Position numbers and translations under genes: made by a program
In this document: piece by piece, positions 14,807 through 23,349 of the stretch
Layout of the letters: each line of letters starts with the position of its first letter
Numbering within the stretch: the stretch's first letter is position 1
The notes under the pieces: model-generated
Seen by the model: only the letters and a program-made list of their open reading frames with translations
Told to the model about the DNA's origin: nothing
Databases searched by the model: none
DNA from: CCY15215 sp039194995
GTDB lineage: Bacteria; Cyanobacteriota; Cyanobacteriia; Cyanobacteriales; Spirulinaceae
DNA: 28,999 nucleotides
Direction of reading: 5' to 3'
NCBI GenBank assembly: GCA_039194995.1
Contig: JBCCVR010000087.1
Coordinates: forward strand, 1-28,999

Positions 14807-17800
14807 TTACAAAATTGCCGTGCGATTCAGGGCAATTAATTTTTTAAAACTATTATTATCGAGTTCCGTTAGCCAAGATTCATCAGAACCGACAATGGAT
14901 GCAGAGAGCTTCTTTTTATCTTCGATCATTTGGTCGATGCGCTCCTCTAATGTTCCTAGGGTAACGTATTTATGGACGAAAACATTTTTCTGCTGACCGA
15001 TGCGAAAAGCGCGATCTGTGGCTTGATCTTCTACTGCGGGATTCCACCAGCGATCGAAGTGAAAAACGTGATTGGCTTTCGTTAAAGTAATCCCAACTCC
15101 TGCCGCCTTTAATGAAAGAATGAAGATAGAAGGAGGTGTATTCGAATCTTGAAAATCCGCGATCGCGCTTTCTCGTTTCTGACGGCTCGTCCCCCCATGA
15201 ATATAATAAGTATTGTAGTGACAATCGTGACGTAAGCGATATTCTAAGGCATCGCCAATCTCGCGAAATTGGGTAAAAACTAAGGTACTTTCACATTCGG
15301 CGACAATCTCTTCTAGCATTTCTTGCAAGCGAGAGAGCTTGTGCGATCGCTCTGGAGAAAATTCACTTTCATCTTGCAAAAATTGTCTTGGATGGTTGCA
15401 AATTTGTTTCAATTTCATCAATGTTGCTAACATTAAACCCTTGCGTTTCATTCCTTCTGCTTCCTCTAATTTTTCCGCCACATCTTTCACCACAGCTTCA
15501 TAGAGTGAGGCTTGCTCTTTGGTTAAATTACAGTAAACTTTCTGTTCGATTTTATCGGGAAGATCTTTAATGATCGATTTATCCGTTTTCACTCGGCGCA
15601 AAATAAAGGGTTCAACCAAACGTTTTAAAGTCACGGCTTTGACAGCATCGTTATCCTTCTGAACGGGTAGCTCAAATGCTTTGCGAAACTGCGCTTGCTT
15701 GCCCAAATAACCGGGATTGAGAAAGTTAAAAATCGACCACAAATCTAAGAGGCGATTTTCCACTGGCGTTCCCGTGAGTGCCAAACGATGGCGAGATTTT
15801 AGTTTTAAAATCGCTTTCGTTTGAGCGGTTTTGGGATTCTTGATGTTTTGCGCTTCATCTAAAACGATACGATGCCAATTTAACGCATTAAATAACTTGG
15901 TATCTTTGCGAATTAAAGTGTATGATGTAATAACTACATCTTTCTCTTGACACCTTTTTTTAAAATCTTTGGTCTCGTTGGCGCGATCGCTACCGTGATG
16001 AACGATACTGGTGAGATGAGGGGCAAATTTAGCAATTTCTTTCTGCCAGTTTCCCAGAACGGAAGTAGGGGCAATTAAAAGCGTCGGGAAAACTTCGTCC
16101 TCTGCGTTTCTTTCCTGTACCAAGCGAGCAATCACCTGTACGGTTTTTCCTAACCCCATATCATCCGCCAAACAGCCATTTAATCCCAATTGTTCCAAAT
16201 AATCCAACCAAGCAACCCCTCGCTTTTGATATTCTCGTAAACTGCCTGCAAATTGCGGTAAATCTTCCACCGGAGAGAGATGAGAGCGATCGTGCAATTT
16301 TTGCCACATTACCTCCAGAGATTCATCGCGTTCGACCTCTAATTCATCTCCTTCTTCTGCCTCTTTTTGCATCAATTCCATCAAAGACATTTCGGCATTT
16401 TCTTCTCCTTGTTTTTGCCAAAATTCTAACATTTGCTTCATCTTAGCAACATTAAGTTCGACCCATTCACCACGAAACTGAACTAAAGACTGTTTTGCTT
16501 CGACTAATTCTTCCCATTCTTGAGAGGTAATCTTCTCATTGCCGATCGCTAGTTCGTATTGATAAGTGACCAACGTATCGAGATTAAAATAGCCTTTACT
16601 CGCACTTCCCACTGATTTCCCTTTTTGCGAGGCTTTTAGGCGCACTTTGGCACGACGGCGACCCATCGGAGTCCACCAAGACGGGATAATGACCTTATAC
16701 CCCGCATCTTCTAATACCCAAGCCGTCTCTTTTAGGAAATCGTAAGCCTCTTCTAAATGTAACAATACTCCTGTCGGGCGATCGCTATTCATACCTTCCC
16801 AAAGTTTGGGATAAATTCGCGCTGCATAACCGAGATTTAAGAGTAAATTACCTTCTAAATTTTCTCCCATTTGTTTTTTGACTTGGCTTTTCTGTTCCTT
16901 CTTCATACGCCAATAATCCAATAAAGGCAGCTTTGAAGACGGATCGTCTTTAGGAGAGATCAAAAACTCGATAAACCAGGCTTGTTCGGGAACGTCGGGA
17001 GAGATAAGCTGAAAATATAAAATGAAGGAAACGGTAGCTTGAGAGCGATCGATTTTCTGTCGCCAAGTTTGCCATTGTTGATAATTTTCTAAAGCTCTTT
17101 CTGTAGAACTAGGAGAATCAAGACGATCGCAACATTCTTCTAAGATCGTCCCGGCAATTTTGCGATCGAATTGGGCGGTTTTGGGAGTATGGGAGAGCAG
17201 ATCGGCGAGTAAATTTTCGCTGAAATGGCGCAGTAATGTTTCTGGGTTGTAAAATTTTGGCATATCCGGGACGGCAGAAAATCCCGCCACGCAAGCGAGA
17301 GGCATAGCTTGGGAATATTCCTGCAAAGCATTATTGTAGCGATCGCTGACAATCTCCCAACCGGGATGGATGGAAAAAAGACCGCCTTTCTTTCTTTTCT
17401 TACTGCGATCGCTTGCAATTTGCTGATATTTCAAAGCCGGGATATATTCATCTTTAAAAATAATTTCTCGGAGAATTCGAGTGTAGCCGTACCAAAATAA
17501 TAAATCTGCTCCCAATTGCAGATTATCAGAACTATAGGTAGCGAGAAAGTGCAAATCATTTAGGAGTTTAATGATATTATTAACGGTGGCATAATTATAA
17601 GAGCTGAGTTTTACTTTTGCACCCACGCGATAACAATTTATCGACCAGAATTGCAGGGTAAAATCTTCCGGCATTTCCGTCTCTAAATAGCGAGCAAGTT
17701 CCCAAGAAGGAAGGGGTTCGCTTTCCCTCGATGGCAGGAGAAAATATTGGGAGGTAATCTTTTCGGATAATTCTTCTAATTCGATCGCAATTCCCAATTC

Positions 17801-17965
17801 TTCTAGAAACATCGCTAATGCACCCCGACGCAAATGAAAGGGATGAATATTTTCTGAGGGTTTCTCTTCTATTTCATCCGTTTCTACCCACAGATAAAAT
17901 GCTCCCTTTTGGATAAATTCATTTGTATCGTCCGGAATCCAAGTTCCATGTAAAATATGCGTCAT
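14807..17965 (-). CDS. SNF2-family DEAD/DEAH helicase
   Basis: Predicted 1052 residues. A long N-terminal bacterial SNF2-associated region runs to about 580. The first RecA-like lobe has motif I DDMGLGKTVQV (about 605-615), motif Ia LLIAPTSVLGNW, motif II LDEAQNIKN and motif III LTGTPVENRL. The second lobe has TLVFTQF, YIHGGTS, SLKAAGVGITLT, FHFDRWWNPAVEDQATDRAF and RIGQ. All catalytic motifs are intact. The enzyme is expected to translocate on duplex DNA and remodel bound proteins. It heads an operon with the SWIM gene; a restriction or defence role is not supported by neighbours. Confidence 0.92.
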   Translation of the reverse strand: MTHILHGTWIPDDTNEFIQKGAFYLWVETDEIEEKPSENIHPFHLRRGALAMFLEELGIAIELEELSEKITSQYFLLPSRESEPLPSWELARYLETEMPEDFTLQFWSINCYRVGAKVKLSSYNYATVNNIIKLLNDLHFLATYSSDNLQLGADLLFWYGYTRILREIIFKDEYIPALKYQQIASDRSKKRKKGGLFSIHPGWEIVSDRYNNALQEYSQAMPLACVAGFSAVPDMPKFYNPETLLRHFSENLLADLLSHTPKTAQFDRKIAGTILEECCDRLDSPSSTERALENYQQWQTWRQKIDRSQATVSFILYFQLISPDVPEQAWFIEFLISPKDDPSSKLPLLDYWRMKKEQKSQVKKQMGENLEGNLLLNLGYAARIYPKLWEGMNSDRPTGVLLHLEEAYDFLKETAWVLEDAGYKVIIPSWWTPMGRRRAKVRLKASQKGKSVGSASKGYFNLDTLVTYQYELAIGNEKITSQEWEELVEAKQSLVQFRGEWVELNVAKMKQMLEFWQKQGEENAEMSLMELMQKEAEEGDELEVERDESLEVMWQKLHDRSHLSPVEDLPQFAGSLREYQKRGVAWLDYLEQLGLNGCLADDMGLGKTVQVIARLVQERNAEDEVFPTLLIAPTSVLGNWQKEIAKFAPHLTSIVHHGSDRANETKDFKKRCQEKDVVITSYTLIRKDTKLFNALNWHRIVLDEAQNIKNPKTAQTKAILKLKSRHRLALTGTPVENRLLDLWSIFNFLNPGYLGKQAQFRKAFELPVQKDNDAVKAVTLKRLVEPFILRRVKTDKSIIKDLPDKIEQKVYCNLTKEQASLYEAVVKDVAEKLEEAEGMKRKGLMLATLMKLKQICNHPRQFLQDESEFSPERSHKLSRLQEMLEEIVAECESTLVFTQFREIGDALEYRLRHDCHYNTYYIHGGTSRQKRESAIADFQDSNTPPSIFILSLKAAGVGITLTKANHVFHFDRWWNPAVEDQATDRAFRIGQQKNVFVHKYVTLGTLEERIDQMIEDKKKLSASIVGSDESWLTELDNNSFKKLIALNRTAIL

Positions 17966-18063
17966 CTTCTTGCATCAATTTTTGGTACTAGCGGAGGCTT
18001 GCCGAGCAACTGAACAGCGATCCTTTGTTCTTATTGACCTTGGCGCTCGCAAAATTAGTAATA

Positions 18064-18082
18064 TTTTACCAAAAAGGTAAAA
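18064..18082. repeat. AT-rich inverted repeat in the spacer upstream of the SNF2 gene
   Basis: TTTTACC (18064-18070) and GGTAAAA (18076-18082) form a perfect 7 bp stem with an A5 loop. It lies between the end of the Uma2 gene and the start of the helicase gene and could be an operator or part of a weak terminator. Confidence 0.4.
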
Positions 18083-18111
18083 GTGAAAGCGGAACCAATT
18101 TTGCGATCGAG

Positions 18112-18133
18112 AATGCCTCCATGGGAAGGCATT
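18112..18133 (-). terminator. Hairpin just after the Uma2 gene, possible terminator
   Basis: AATGCCT (18112-18118) pairs with AGGCATT (18127-18133), directly after the Uma2 stop at 18138. No T run follows on the minus strand, so termination is uncertain; it may instead protect the mRNA 3' end. Confidence 0.35.
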
Positions 18134-18137
18134 AATG

Positions 18138-18857
18138 TTAAAGTTGTTCGGGATTGATTCCTAATTCCAATAATTTCTCTTCTAGACGTTGAATTTTTAG
18201 ATTGGCATCATTGATTTGTTCGCGCGCATCAAGTTCTCGTTGGCGAGCATCTTGAATGGTTTCTTCGGGGGTTAAATAGCGCTGGCCTTCTCGATCGTAC
18301 CAGTACAGCCATTCCCGCGTAATGCCTTGATAGATTCCCTCTTCTCGACCAATTGCTAAATTGAGTTCGGGCAACCAGATCGGCATTCCTTTCATTAGGA
18401 TATAGCGATCGCCTTCGAGTTGATAGACCTCTAACTTCGGTTTTCTTTTGCGTAGGGGATTGTAGATCGCATAATATAAAATTCCCATTTCCTCATAAAA
18501 TTGTTTCTTCGTACTGTATTCTCCTCTTCTGGTTTGCGAAACGACTTCTAACACCAAAGTCGGTAGTTTTTGTTCTTCCCAAAGGACGTAAGATAAACGC
18601 AAATCGCGATCGATAATGCGAGGAACGCCGAGACTCAAAAAACCATCGGGAACGATCGCGGGTTCGTCGGGATCGAAATAAATTCCCATATCTACCCCAA
18701 AAAACCAATCCATTTTTTCCGACCAAATTAATGCTAAAATCGCTTCTAAGAGTCCGGGAATGAGATGTTGGAGTTGATTATCCACTGGTGTATCGTCAGA
18801 ATCGGGTAAATCTTCTGCTGAGGGCAAACAGGCTCTAGGATCGTAATTGAGTAACAT
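18138..18857 (-). CDS. Uma2 family (DUF820) putative endonuclease
   Basis: Predicted 239 residues. The PD-(D/E)xK-type features of Uma2 proteins are visible: IVPDGFLSLG near residue 68, LPTLVLEVVSQTRRGEYSTKK near 100-120 with the acidic residue and lysine, and YAIYNP. The tail (DARQRELDAREQINDANLKI) is a coiled coil. Uma2 genes are very abundant in cyanobacteria, often in many copies and often isolated; biological role not established. It diverges from the WGR gene across about 60 bases. Confidence 0.9.
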   Translation of the reverse strand: MLLNYDPRACLPSAEDLPDSDDTPVDNQLQHLIPGLLEAILALIWSEKMDWFFGVDMGIYFDPDEPAIVPDGFLSLGVPRIIDRDLRLSYVLWEEQKLPTLVLEVVSQTRRGEYSTKKQFYEEMGILYYAIYNPLRKRKPKLEVYQLEGDRYILMKGMPIWLPELNLAIGREEGIYQGITREWLYWYDREGQRYLTPEETIQDARQRELDAREQINDANLKIQRLEEKLLELGINPEQL

Positions 18858-18921
18858 TTAACCGTAAAATTGCTATAAAAGTTTTACTGGGTTTTATTAT
18901 TATATTGCTGTGGAGGCGCTC

Positions 18922-20346
18922 GTGACGGAAGAAAGAACCTATCTCGAATTATCGGAAGAAGGCGGCGGTGCCCACAAATTTTATGAGGCAATTGTTAAGG
19001 AAACAGAAGTGATGATTCGCTATGGACGCATTGGCGATCGCGGTCGCACTCAAACTAAATCTTATCCCACGCCAGAAAAAGCCAAAGCCGAAGCCGAAAA
19101 GAAAATTCGCGAGAAACGGCGTAAAGGATACGAACCCGCCGTCATGGGAGTGCGGAAAAAACGCCCCGTCACCCGCAGAGAAATCGCCAGCACGCGATCG
19201 ACCGCAAAAACGGCTCCCGTCATTTGGAAATTTGCTTCGGGATCGTCTGCATTTGGGATTTTTATTGATGAGAATCGCTGTTGGTTGGGCAATCAAAATG
19301 GTCGGATTTTTGCCCTCACGCCAACTGGAGAAGTTCTGCAACAGTTGAGTTTGCCCGATGGGGTAAAATGTATCGTTGCCGATGATGATTGGTTGTACGC
19401 GGGTTGTGATAATGGGAAAGTTTACGATCTGACTGGAAAAATTCCTCGTGTCGCTTATGAAATTGCTGCCGATGTCGATATCTTTTGGTTGGATATTAAA
19501 GATGGGATTTTGGGGGTTTCCGATGCAGGGGGACGAGTCGTCGCGATCGATCATGAAGAAGAATCTCAATGGAGTCAAAAAAGCCAAGGAAACCACGGTT
19601 GGATGGTACGTTGCGATGAAATTGGTCTCTATCACGGCCACAGTCACGGCGTAACCATGTACGATTGGGAGGACGGAAAAATAATTTGGGATCTGCCGAC
19701 AAATGGTTCGGTTTTGTTTGGTTGGCAAGAAGAAGGTACAGTCTATGCCAGTACCGCTAGAAATCAAGTGTTTGCGATCGCCAAAAAAGGAGAAATTCAA
19801 AAAATTTATCAATGCGATGCGCCCGTTTATTCTTGCGCGACGGCAGAAGAAGGAAAATACATTTTTGCGGCGGATAATCAGTCTTCAATTTATTGTTTTA
19901 GCGAGTCGGGAGAGCGTCTCTGGAAGTTGGGAACGGGTTGCGGCTCTGCATTTTCTATGCAGTTTTTAAATGCTCATCTTTACATCGTTACGACAGATGG
20001 TTCTTTAGCTTGCATCGATGCAGGAGAAACAGCAATTGAGGCCGCGCAAGCCGGAACGATTCCGGAAATTGTGAGCATTAAAGCACCCGATAATCTTGCC
20101 GCCCCGGTTGCATCTAATACCCTAGAAACGACGCAAAATTCCAGTGAAGGCGTTCTGGTTGAATGCGTTAAAGTCAAAGGAAAACTCCGCATTCGCGTCA
20201 TTTCTGAAGGATACGATCGCGATTTTAACGTTCAGTTTCCCAAGGAACTGCGCGCAGAAGGCTCGCGCTATGTCGTGGAGGAAATTCGGGAATCGGCTCG
20301 AGGGGGATTTTATCGTGCTTTTGGGGATATTAAGAAGTTAATTTGA
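18922..20346 (+). CDS. WGR-domain protein with C-terminal beta-propeller
   Basis: Predicted 474 residues from the GTG at 18922, chosen because GGAGG (18912-18916) lies five bases ahead; an earlier GTG at 18910 is also open. An N-terminal WGR domain (about residues 1-70) reads RTYLELSEEGGGAHKFYE...RYGRIGDRGRTQTKSY, with Tyr in place of the first W of the WGR motif. A basic linker follows, then repeated blades (FALTPTGEVLQQL, VYASTARNQVFAIAKKG, IYCFSESGERLWKLGTG) that look like a PQQ/WD-type propeller. WGR domains bind nucleic acid in PARPs and MolR-type proteins. No signal peptide. Function unknown. Confidence 0.8.
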   Translation: MTEERTYLELSEEGGGAHKFYEAIVKETEVMIRYGRIGDRGRTQTKSYPTPEKAKAEAEKKIREKRRKGYEPAVMGVRKKRPVTRREIASTRSTAKTAPVIWKFASGSSAFGIFIDENRCWLGNQNGRIFALTPTGEVLQQLSLPDGVKCIVADDDWLYAGCDNGKVYDLTGKIPRVAYEIAADVDIFWLDIKDGILGVSDAGGRVVAIDHEEESQWSQKSQGNHGWMVRCDEIGLYHGHSHGVTMYDWEDGKIIWDLPTNGSVLFGWQEEGTVYASTARNQVFAIAKKGEIQKIYQCDAPVYSCATAEEGKYIFAADNQSSIYCFSESGERLWKLGTGCGSAFSMQFLNAHLYIVTTDGSLACIDAGETAIEAAQAGTIPEIVSIKAPDNLAAPVASNTLETTQNSSEGVLVECVKVKGKLRIRVISEGYDRDFNVQFPKELRAEGSRYVVEEIRESARGGFYRAFGDIKKLI

Positions 20347-20400
20347 GATTGGGAGTGAAGAAAATTGAGGCGATCGCCGCAATATTTACCGTTGATATTC

Positions 20401-20435
20401 GCGAACGATAAAAATCGGGCGTTCGCTTCCTTTTT
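20401..20435 (+). terminator. Possible terminator after the WGR gene
   Basis: GCGAACG (20401-20407) pairs with CGTTCGC (20420-20426) around a 12-base loop, followed by TTCCTTTTT. The T-rich tail and position 55 bases past the stop suggest termination, but the loop is long. Confidence 0.45.
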
Positions 20436-20443
20436 GATTGGTT

Positions 20444-20593
20444 TTAAGGAGTCGCCGTTGCTAATACAAGATCGTCTGCAATTCCTTGGTTCGTATTACC
20501 CGCCTCATAAGAGGTTAAAACATCGTAGCCCAACCGCCGAAACTCATTCACTAACAAACCCGATAAATTTTCATTGGCATAAAACCGAAACAT
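20444..20593 (-). pseudogene. Truncated DUF5615 (PIN-like) toxin remnant
   Basis: A 49-codon frame starts at an ATG overlapping the end of the DUF433 gene and reads MFRFYANENLSGLLVNEFRR, LGYDVLTSYEAGNTNQG, IADDLVLATATP, stop. This is the N-terminal half of a DUF5615 PIN-like toxin (FYADEN, LR-LGYDV, VLATA). The usual C-terminal part with the nuclease acidic residues and a TxNxxDF-like motif is missing in all frames after the stop. The toxin therefore looks inactivated while its antitoxin stays intact. Family membership is from memory of the motif order. Confidence 0.7.
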
Positions 20594-20918
20594 CCCAATC
20601 TGCCTCGCTATGATGGGAGGCTATTAACGCATCAATTTCTTCTGTGTTAGTTTGATAATAGGTTTGGGCGGCCAAAAGGTCAAACTGAGTTAATCCGGGA
20701 AAATCTTTCGCTAATGCCTCCCCATCCATGCCCTGATTAGCCAGAGAAATTAACGTCCAGACTGCAATCCTAGTGTTCCGAATGCGAGCGTGACCGCCAC
20801 AAACACCGAGGGTTTTCTGGATAGTTTTAGCCATTAAAGTAGACTGAAATAGGGCATAATCCTCGGGAGAGAGGGCATTAACTGCCTCAGCTAGGGATTC
20901 AACTAATTTGACATTCAT
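20571..20918 (-). CDS. DUF433 family antitoxin
   Basis: Predicted 115 residues. The core GVCGGHARIRNTRIAVWTLI (about 39-58), then MDGEALAKDFPGLTQFDLLAAQTYY, is the DUF433 signature, a winged-helix-like domain that usually pairs with a DUF5615 PIN-like toxin. The N-terminal ALSPEDYALFQSTL part is typical of cyanobacterial members. The gene overlaps the toxin remnant downstream by 23 bases, confirming the former operon. Confidence 0.88.
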   Translation of the reverse strand: MNVKLVESLAEAVNALSPEDYALFQSTLMAKTIQKTLGVCGGHARIRNTRIAVWTLISLANQGMDGEALAKDFPGLTQFDLLAAQTYYQTNTEEIDALIASHHSEADWDVSVLCQ

Positions 20919-21211
20919 GCAACCGACTCTCTAACTTTTAAGAAATATATACCACAAGAATTCCGAATCTAGCGATCGCGATCCCTCTCATCCCCATTGC
21001 ATCACTTAAAAAAGATATGGACTTCAATGCGATCGCCGTAACGCTGATTTGCAAATTACCCATCAGACTTTGAGGCAGAATCAAGGGCAATCGCTGCGTC
21101 ATTCCTTGCTCGCCCTTGACTGTCCGACATTTAGCGGTCGGGTTTATTCTCGGCGATCGAGTAATATAGTATTTAGAGAAGAAATATAAATACAGGCACA
21201 AGGAACGCACT

Positions 21212-21442
21212 ATGAGCGAAAATGCAACCCCTTCTCAACGCTTAGCTGAGAAAGTGGAGGTTTCTATCCGTCTCGACTCGGATTTACTCGATCAACTCAA
21301 ACACTTGAGTAACGATCCCAGCCGAATTATTGAAACCGCCATTAAACAATGGTTGAGAGGAGAACGAGAACAAGATGACGAATTGACCCGAACCTTTAGA
21401 CGCAATCCCCCCGTTCCCCCCAGAGGAGAATGGAACGATTAG
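21212..21442 (+). CDS. Small ribbon-helix-helix-like protein, orphan antitoxin candidate
   Basis: Predicted 76 residues. VEVSIRLDSDLLDQLKHLS followed by PSRIIETAIKQWLRGE looks like a beta strand and two helices of a CopG-type ribbon-helix-helix DNA-binding domain; the tail is rich in Pro and charged residues. AAGGA lies eight bases before the ATG. No toxin gene follows; the next gene is a histidine kinase. About 290 bases upstream hold no gene, only HIP1 sites. Family assignment is by pattern, not by a named match. Confidence 0.6.
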   Translation: MSENATPSQRLAEKVEVSIRLDSDLLDQLKHLSNDPSRIIETAIKQWLRGEREQDDELTRTFRRNPPVPPRGEWND

Positions 21443-21507
21443 GATACGAGAATTAGCGCGGGAAAATTACGATCGAATTTGTGATTTGCTATGGGATCTA
21501 TCGCCTT

Positions 21508-23220
21508 ATGAAAGCGGCTACAGCATCAATCCATTCCCCCAATTGGCAGGACTTGGGAGCGGAATTAATTTTCACTCAAGATATTTCGGGCAAATATCTT
21601 TCCTTTTACTGGAAATCCGCTCCCGAATACGACTTAGACCCCGAACAAATTGTCGGTCGTTACTGGCAAGATATTTTTACCCCCAGTAGTGGAGAACGCT
21701 ATCAGGAGACCTTAAAGCGGGTCGCGGAAAAAAGAAGACCGGAAAATTTTTACTGTTTTTTTGTTTGGAAAGGAGAACCGTTACCCTTTGAACTGGCGAT
21801 CGCGCCAATGTTACAGTCGAAAAACTCTGTAACCTCGGTTTTGGTGACGGGTTCTTTGCTGGATGAAGGCGCGATCGCCGAGTCCGCTCAACTCTCGACC
21901 GATGAAACAGCAGACAAGTTGTCTGAAGAGAATTACCGAGAATTTATTACCCAAGCCGCTTGCAACCTCGGGCGCAATCCCTATCAAGATTTACTGTCGC
22001 AAATTTCTCGCACCCTGAGAATCACGTTAGATGCCAAAACGATTTGGAAGCAAACCGTTGATAAACTCGGTCGAGAACTCAATGTTTCCCGAGTTTTGGC
22101 CATCGCTTGGGATTCCCAGAGCAAAATCTTCAAAGTCGAAACGGAATACTGCCAACACCCCTTCAGACCTCTCTTAGGAGAACGGCTAAACGTTCGCCGA
22201 GAACCCTATTTGCAACAAGCACTAGAAACGGACGAGCCGATCGCCATCGAACATCTCGAAAACGCACCGTTCGAGCAAAAATCGGTTTTAGTCGTCTCCG
22301 CGTTTTACCAAAATCAACGCAGCGCTTTGCTTTGCCTGCAACAATGCGATCGCACGCGTCACTGGAACGATGTGGAAATCGAACTCATGCGGGAACTCGC
22401 GGATCTTCTCGGTATTGCGATCGCTCATGCTACGCTCTACAAGCAGGCCAAACAAGCCAGCGAAGAAGCCGCCGAAGCCTCTCGCCTGAAAAGCGAATTT
22501 CTGGCAGGCACGTCCCACGAGTTAAGAACGCCGCTTAATGGCATTATTAACTTTCTCAAGTTCGTCTTGGACGATATGGCAGACGATCCCGAAGAGGAAC
22601 GGGAATTTGTCGAACAGGCTCATAAATCAGCGCTGCATTTACTCGAACTCATCAACGACGTACTCGATCTGGCGAGAATTGAAGCCGGAAAAATGGAGAT
22701 GGATTTTGGGAGAGTGATTCTAGATGAAGTCTTCGTTGATTTAGAGAAAAAAATGAGACCTCTGGCGGAAAAACAAGGATTGAGTTTTGAGATTCAACCT
22801 CCTTCAACGCCAGATCCTATCCTGCTTTATGGCAGTCGTCAGCGCCTGTTGCAAATTCTCCTAAATTTGGTGGGGAATGCTATCAAGTTTACTCATGAAG
22901 GCGGTGTCACGATCGATACTGATATTACGCGGAAAAAAGTCTCCGTTAACGATCGCGAATGTCCCGGAATGCTGCGGGTTAAGGTTGCCGATACGGGGAT
23001 TGGGGTTTCCCTCGACAAACAACACACCCTCTTTCAAAAGTTTGCCCAAGTGAGCGGCGGACGCACGAAATCTTATGGGGGAACGGGGTTAGGACTGTCA
23101 ATTTCCCAAACTCTCGTCGAACTCATGGGGGGGAAAATCGACTTTTTCAGCATGGGAGATAATTTGGGTTCAACGGTGACGTTTACCGTACCGCTTTTTG
23201 AATTGCCGTCGGATGCTTGA
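21508..23220 (+). CDS. PAS-GAF sensor histidine kinase
   Basis: Predicted 570 residues from the ATG at 21508; a GTG at 21481 would add nine residues. A PAS domain (about 10-115, LIFTQDISGKYLSFYWKS), a GAF domain (about 165-310), a HisKA domain with SHELRTPLNGI (phospho-accepting His about 337) and a HATPase domain (LLNLVGNAIKFTHEGG, VADTGIGVS, GGTGLGLSIS) are in order and complete. No membrane helices, so a cytoplasmic sensor. The GAF lacks an obvious phytochrome-type chromophore cysteine motif. No response regulator is adjacent, so the partner is elsewhere. Confidence 0.9.
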   Translation: MKAATASIHSPNWQDLGAELIFTQDISGKYLSFYWKSAPEYDLDPEQIVGRYWQDIFTPSSGERYQETLKRVAEKRRPENFYCFFVWKGEPLPFELAIAPMLQSKNSVTSVLVTGSLLDEGAIAESAQLSTDETADKLSEENYREFITQAACNLGRNPYQDLLSQISRTLRITLDAKTIWKQTVDKLGRELNVSRVLAIAWDSQSKIFKVETEYCQHPFRPLLGERLNVRREPYLQQALETDEPIAIEHLENAPFEQKSVLVVSAFYQNQRSALLCLQQCDRTRHWNDVEIELMRELADLLGIAIAHATLYKQAKQASEEAAEASRLKSEFLAGTSHELRTPLNGIINFLKFVLDDMADDPEEEREFVEQAHKSALHLLELINDVLDLARIEAGKMEMDFGRVILDEVFVDLEKKMRPLAEKQGLSFEIQPPSTPDPILLYGSRQRLLQILLNLVGNAIKFTHEGGVTIDTDITRKKVSVNDRECPGMLRVKVADTGIGVSLDKQHTLFQKFAQVSGGRTKSYGGTGLGLSISQTLVELMGGKIDFFSMGDNLGSTVTFTVPLFELPSDA

Positions 23221-23349
23221 GCGGCAATTTTAGCAAGCACCAGCAACTAATATTCCCGGTGGGGGAGCATCGGGAGCGTCGGGAGCGGGGGAAGAAGAAG
23301 TTTGCAGGACAACTCTAGTTCGGACAATTAACCGGATTTGAGATAAGGT

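Noticed and set aside
18910..18921. GTG at 18910 as WGR start
   Set aside because: GGAGG lies inside this extension at proper distance from the GTG at 18922, which also matches where the WGR domain begins.
18949..19812. 287-codon minus-strand frame opposite the WGR gene
   Set aside because: Phe/Ile-rich antisense shadow without domain features; the plus strand carries a clear WGR-propeller protein.
20938..21210. 90-codon minus-strand frame in the spacer before the RHH gene
   Set aside because: No recognisable motif, no clear ribosome-binding site, and it includes HIP1-derived residues; treated as non-coding.
22107..22538. 143-codon frame inside the histidine kinase
   Set aside because: Arg/Ser-rich overlapping shadow of the GAF-HisKA coding sequence.
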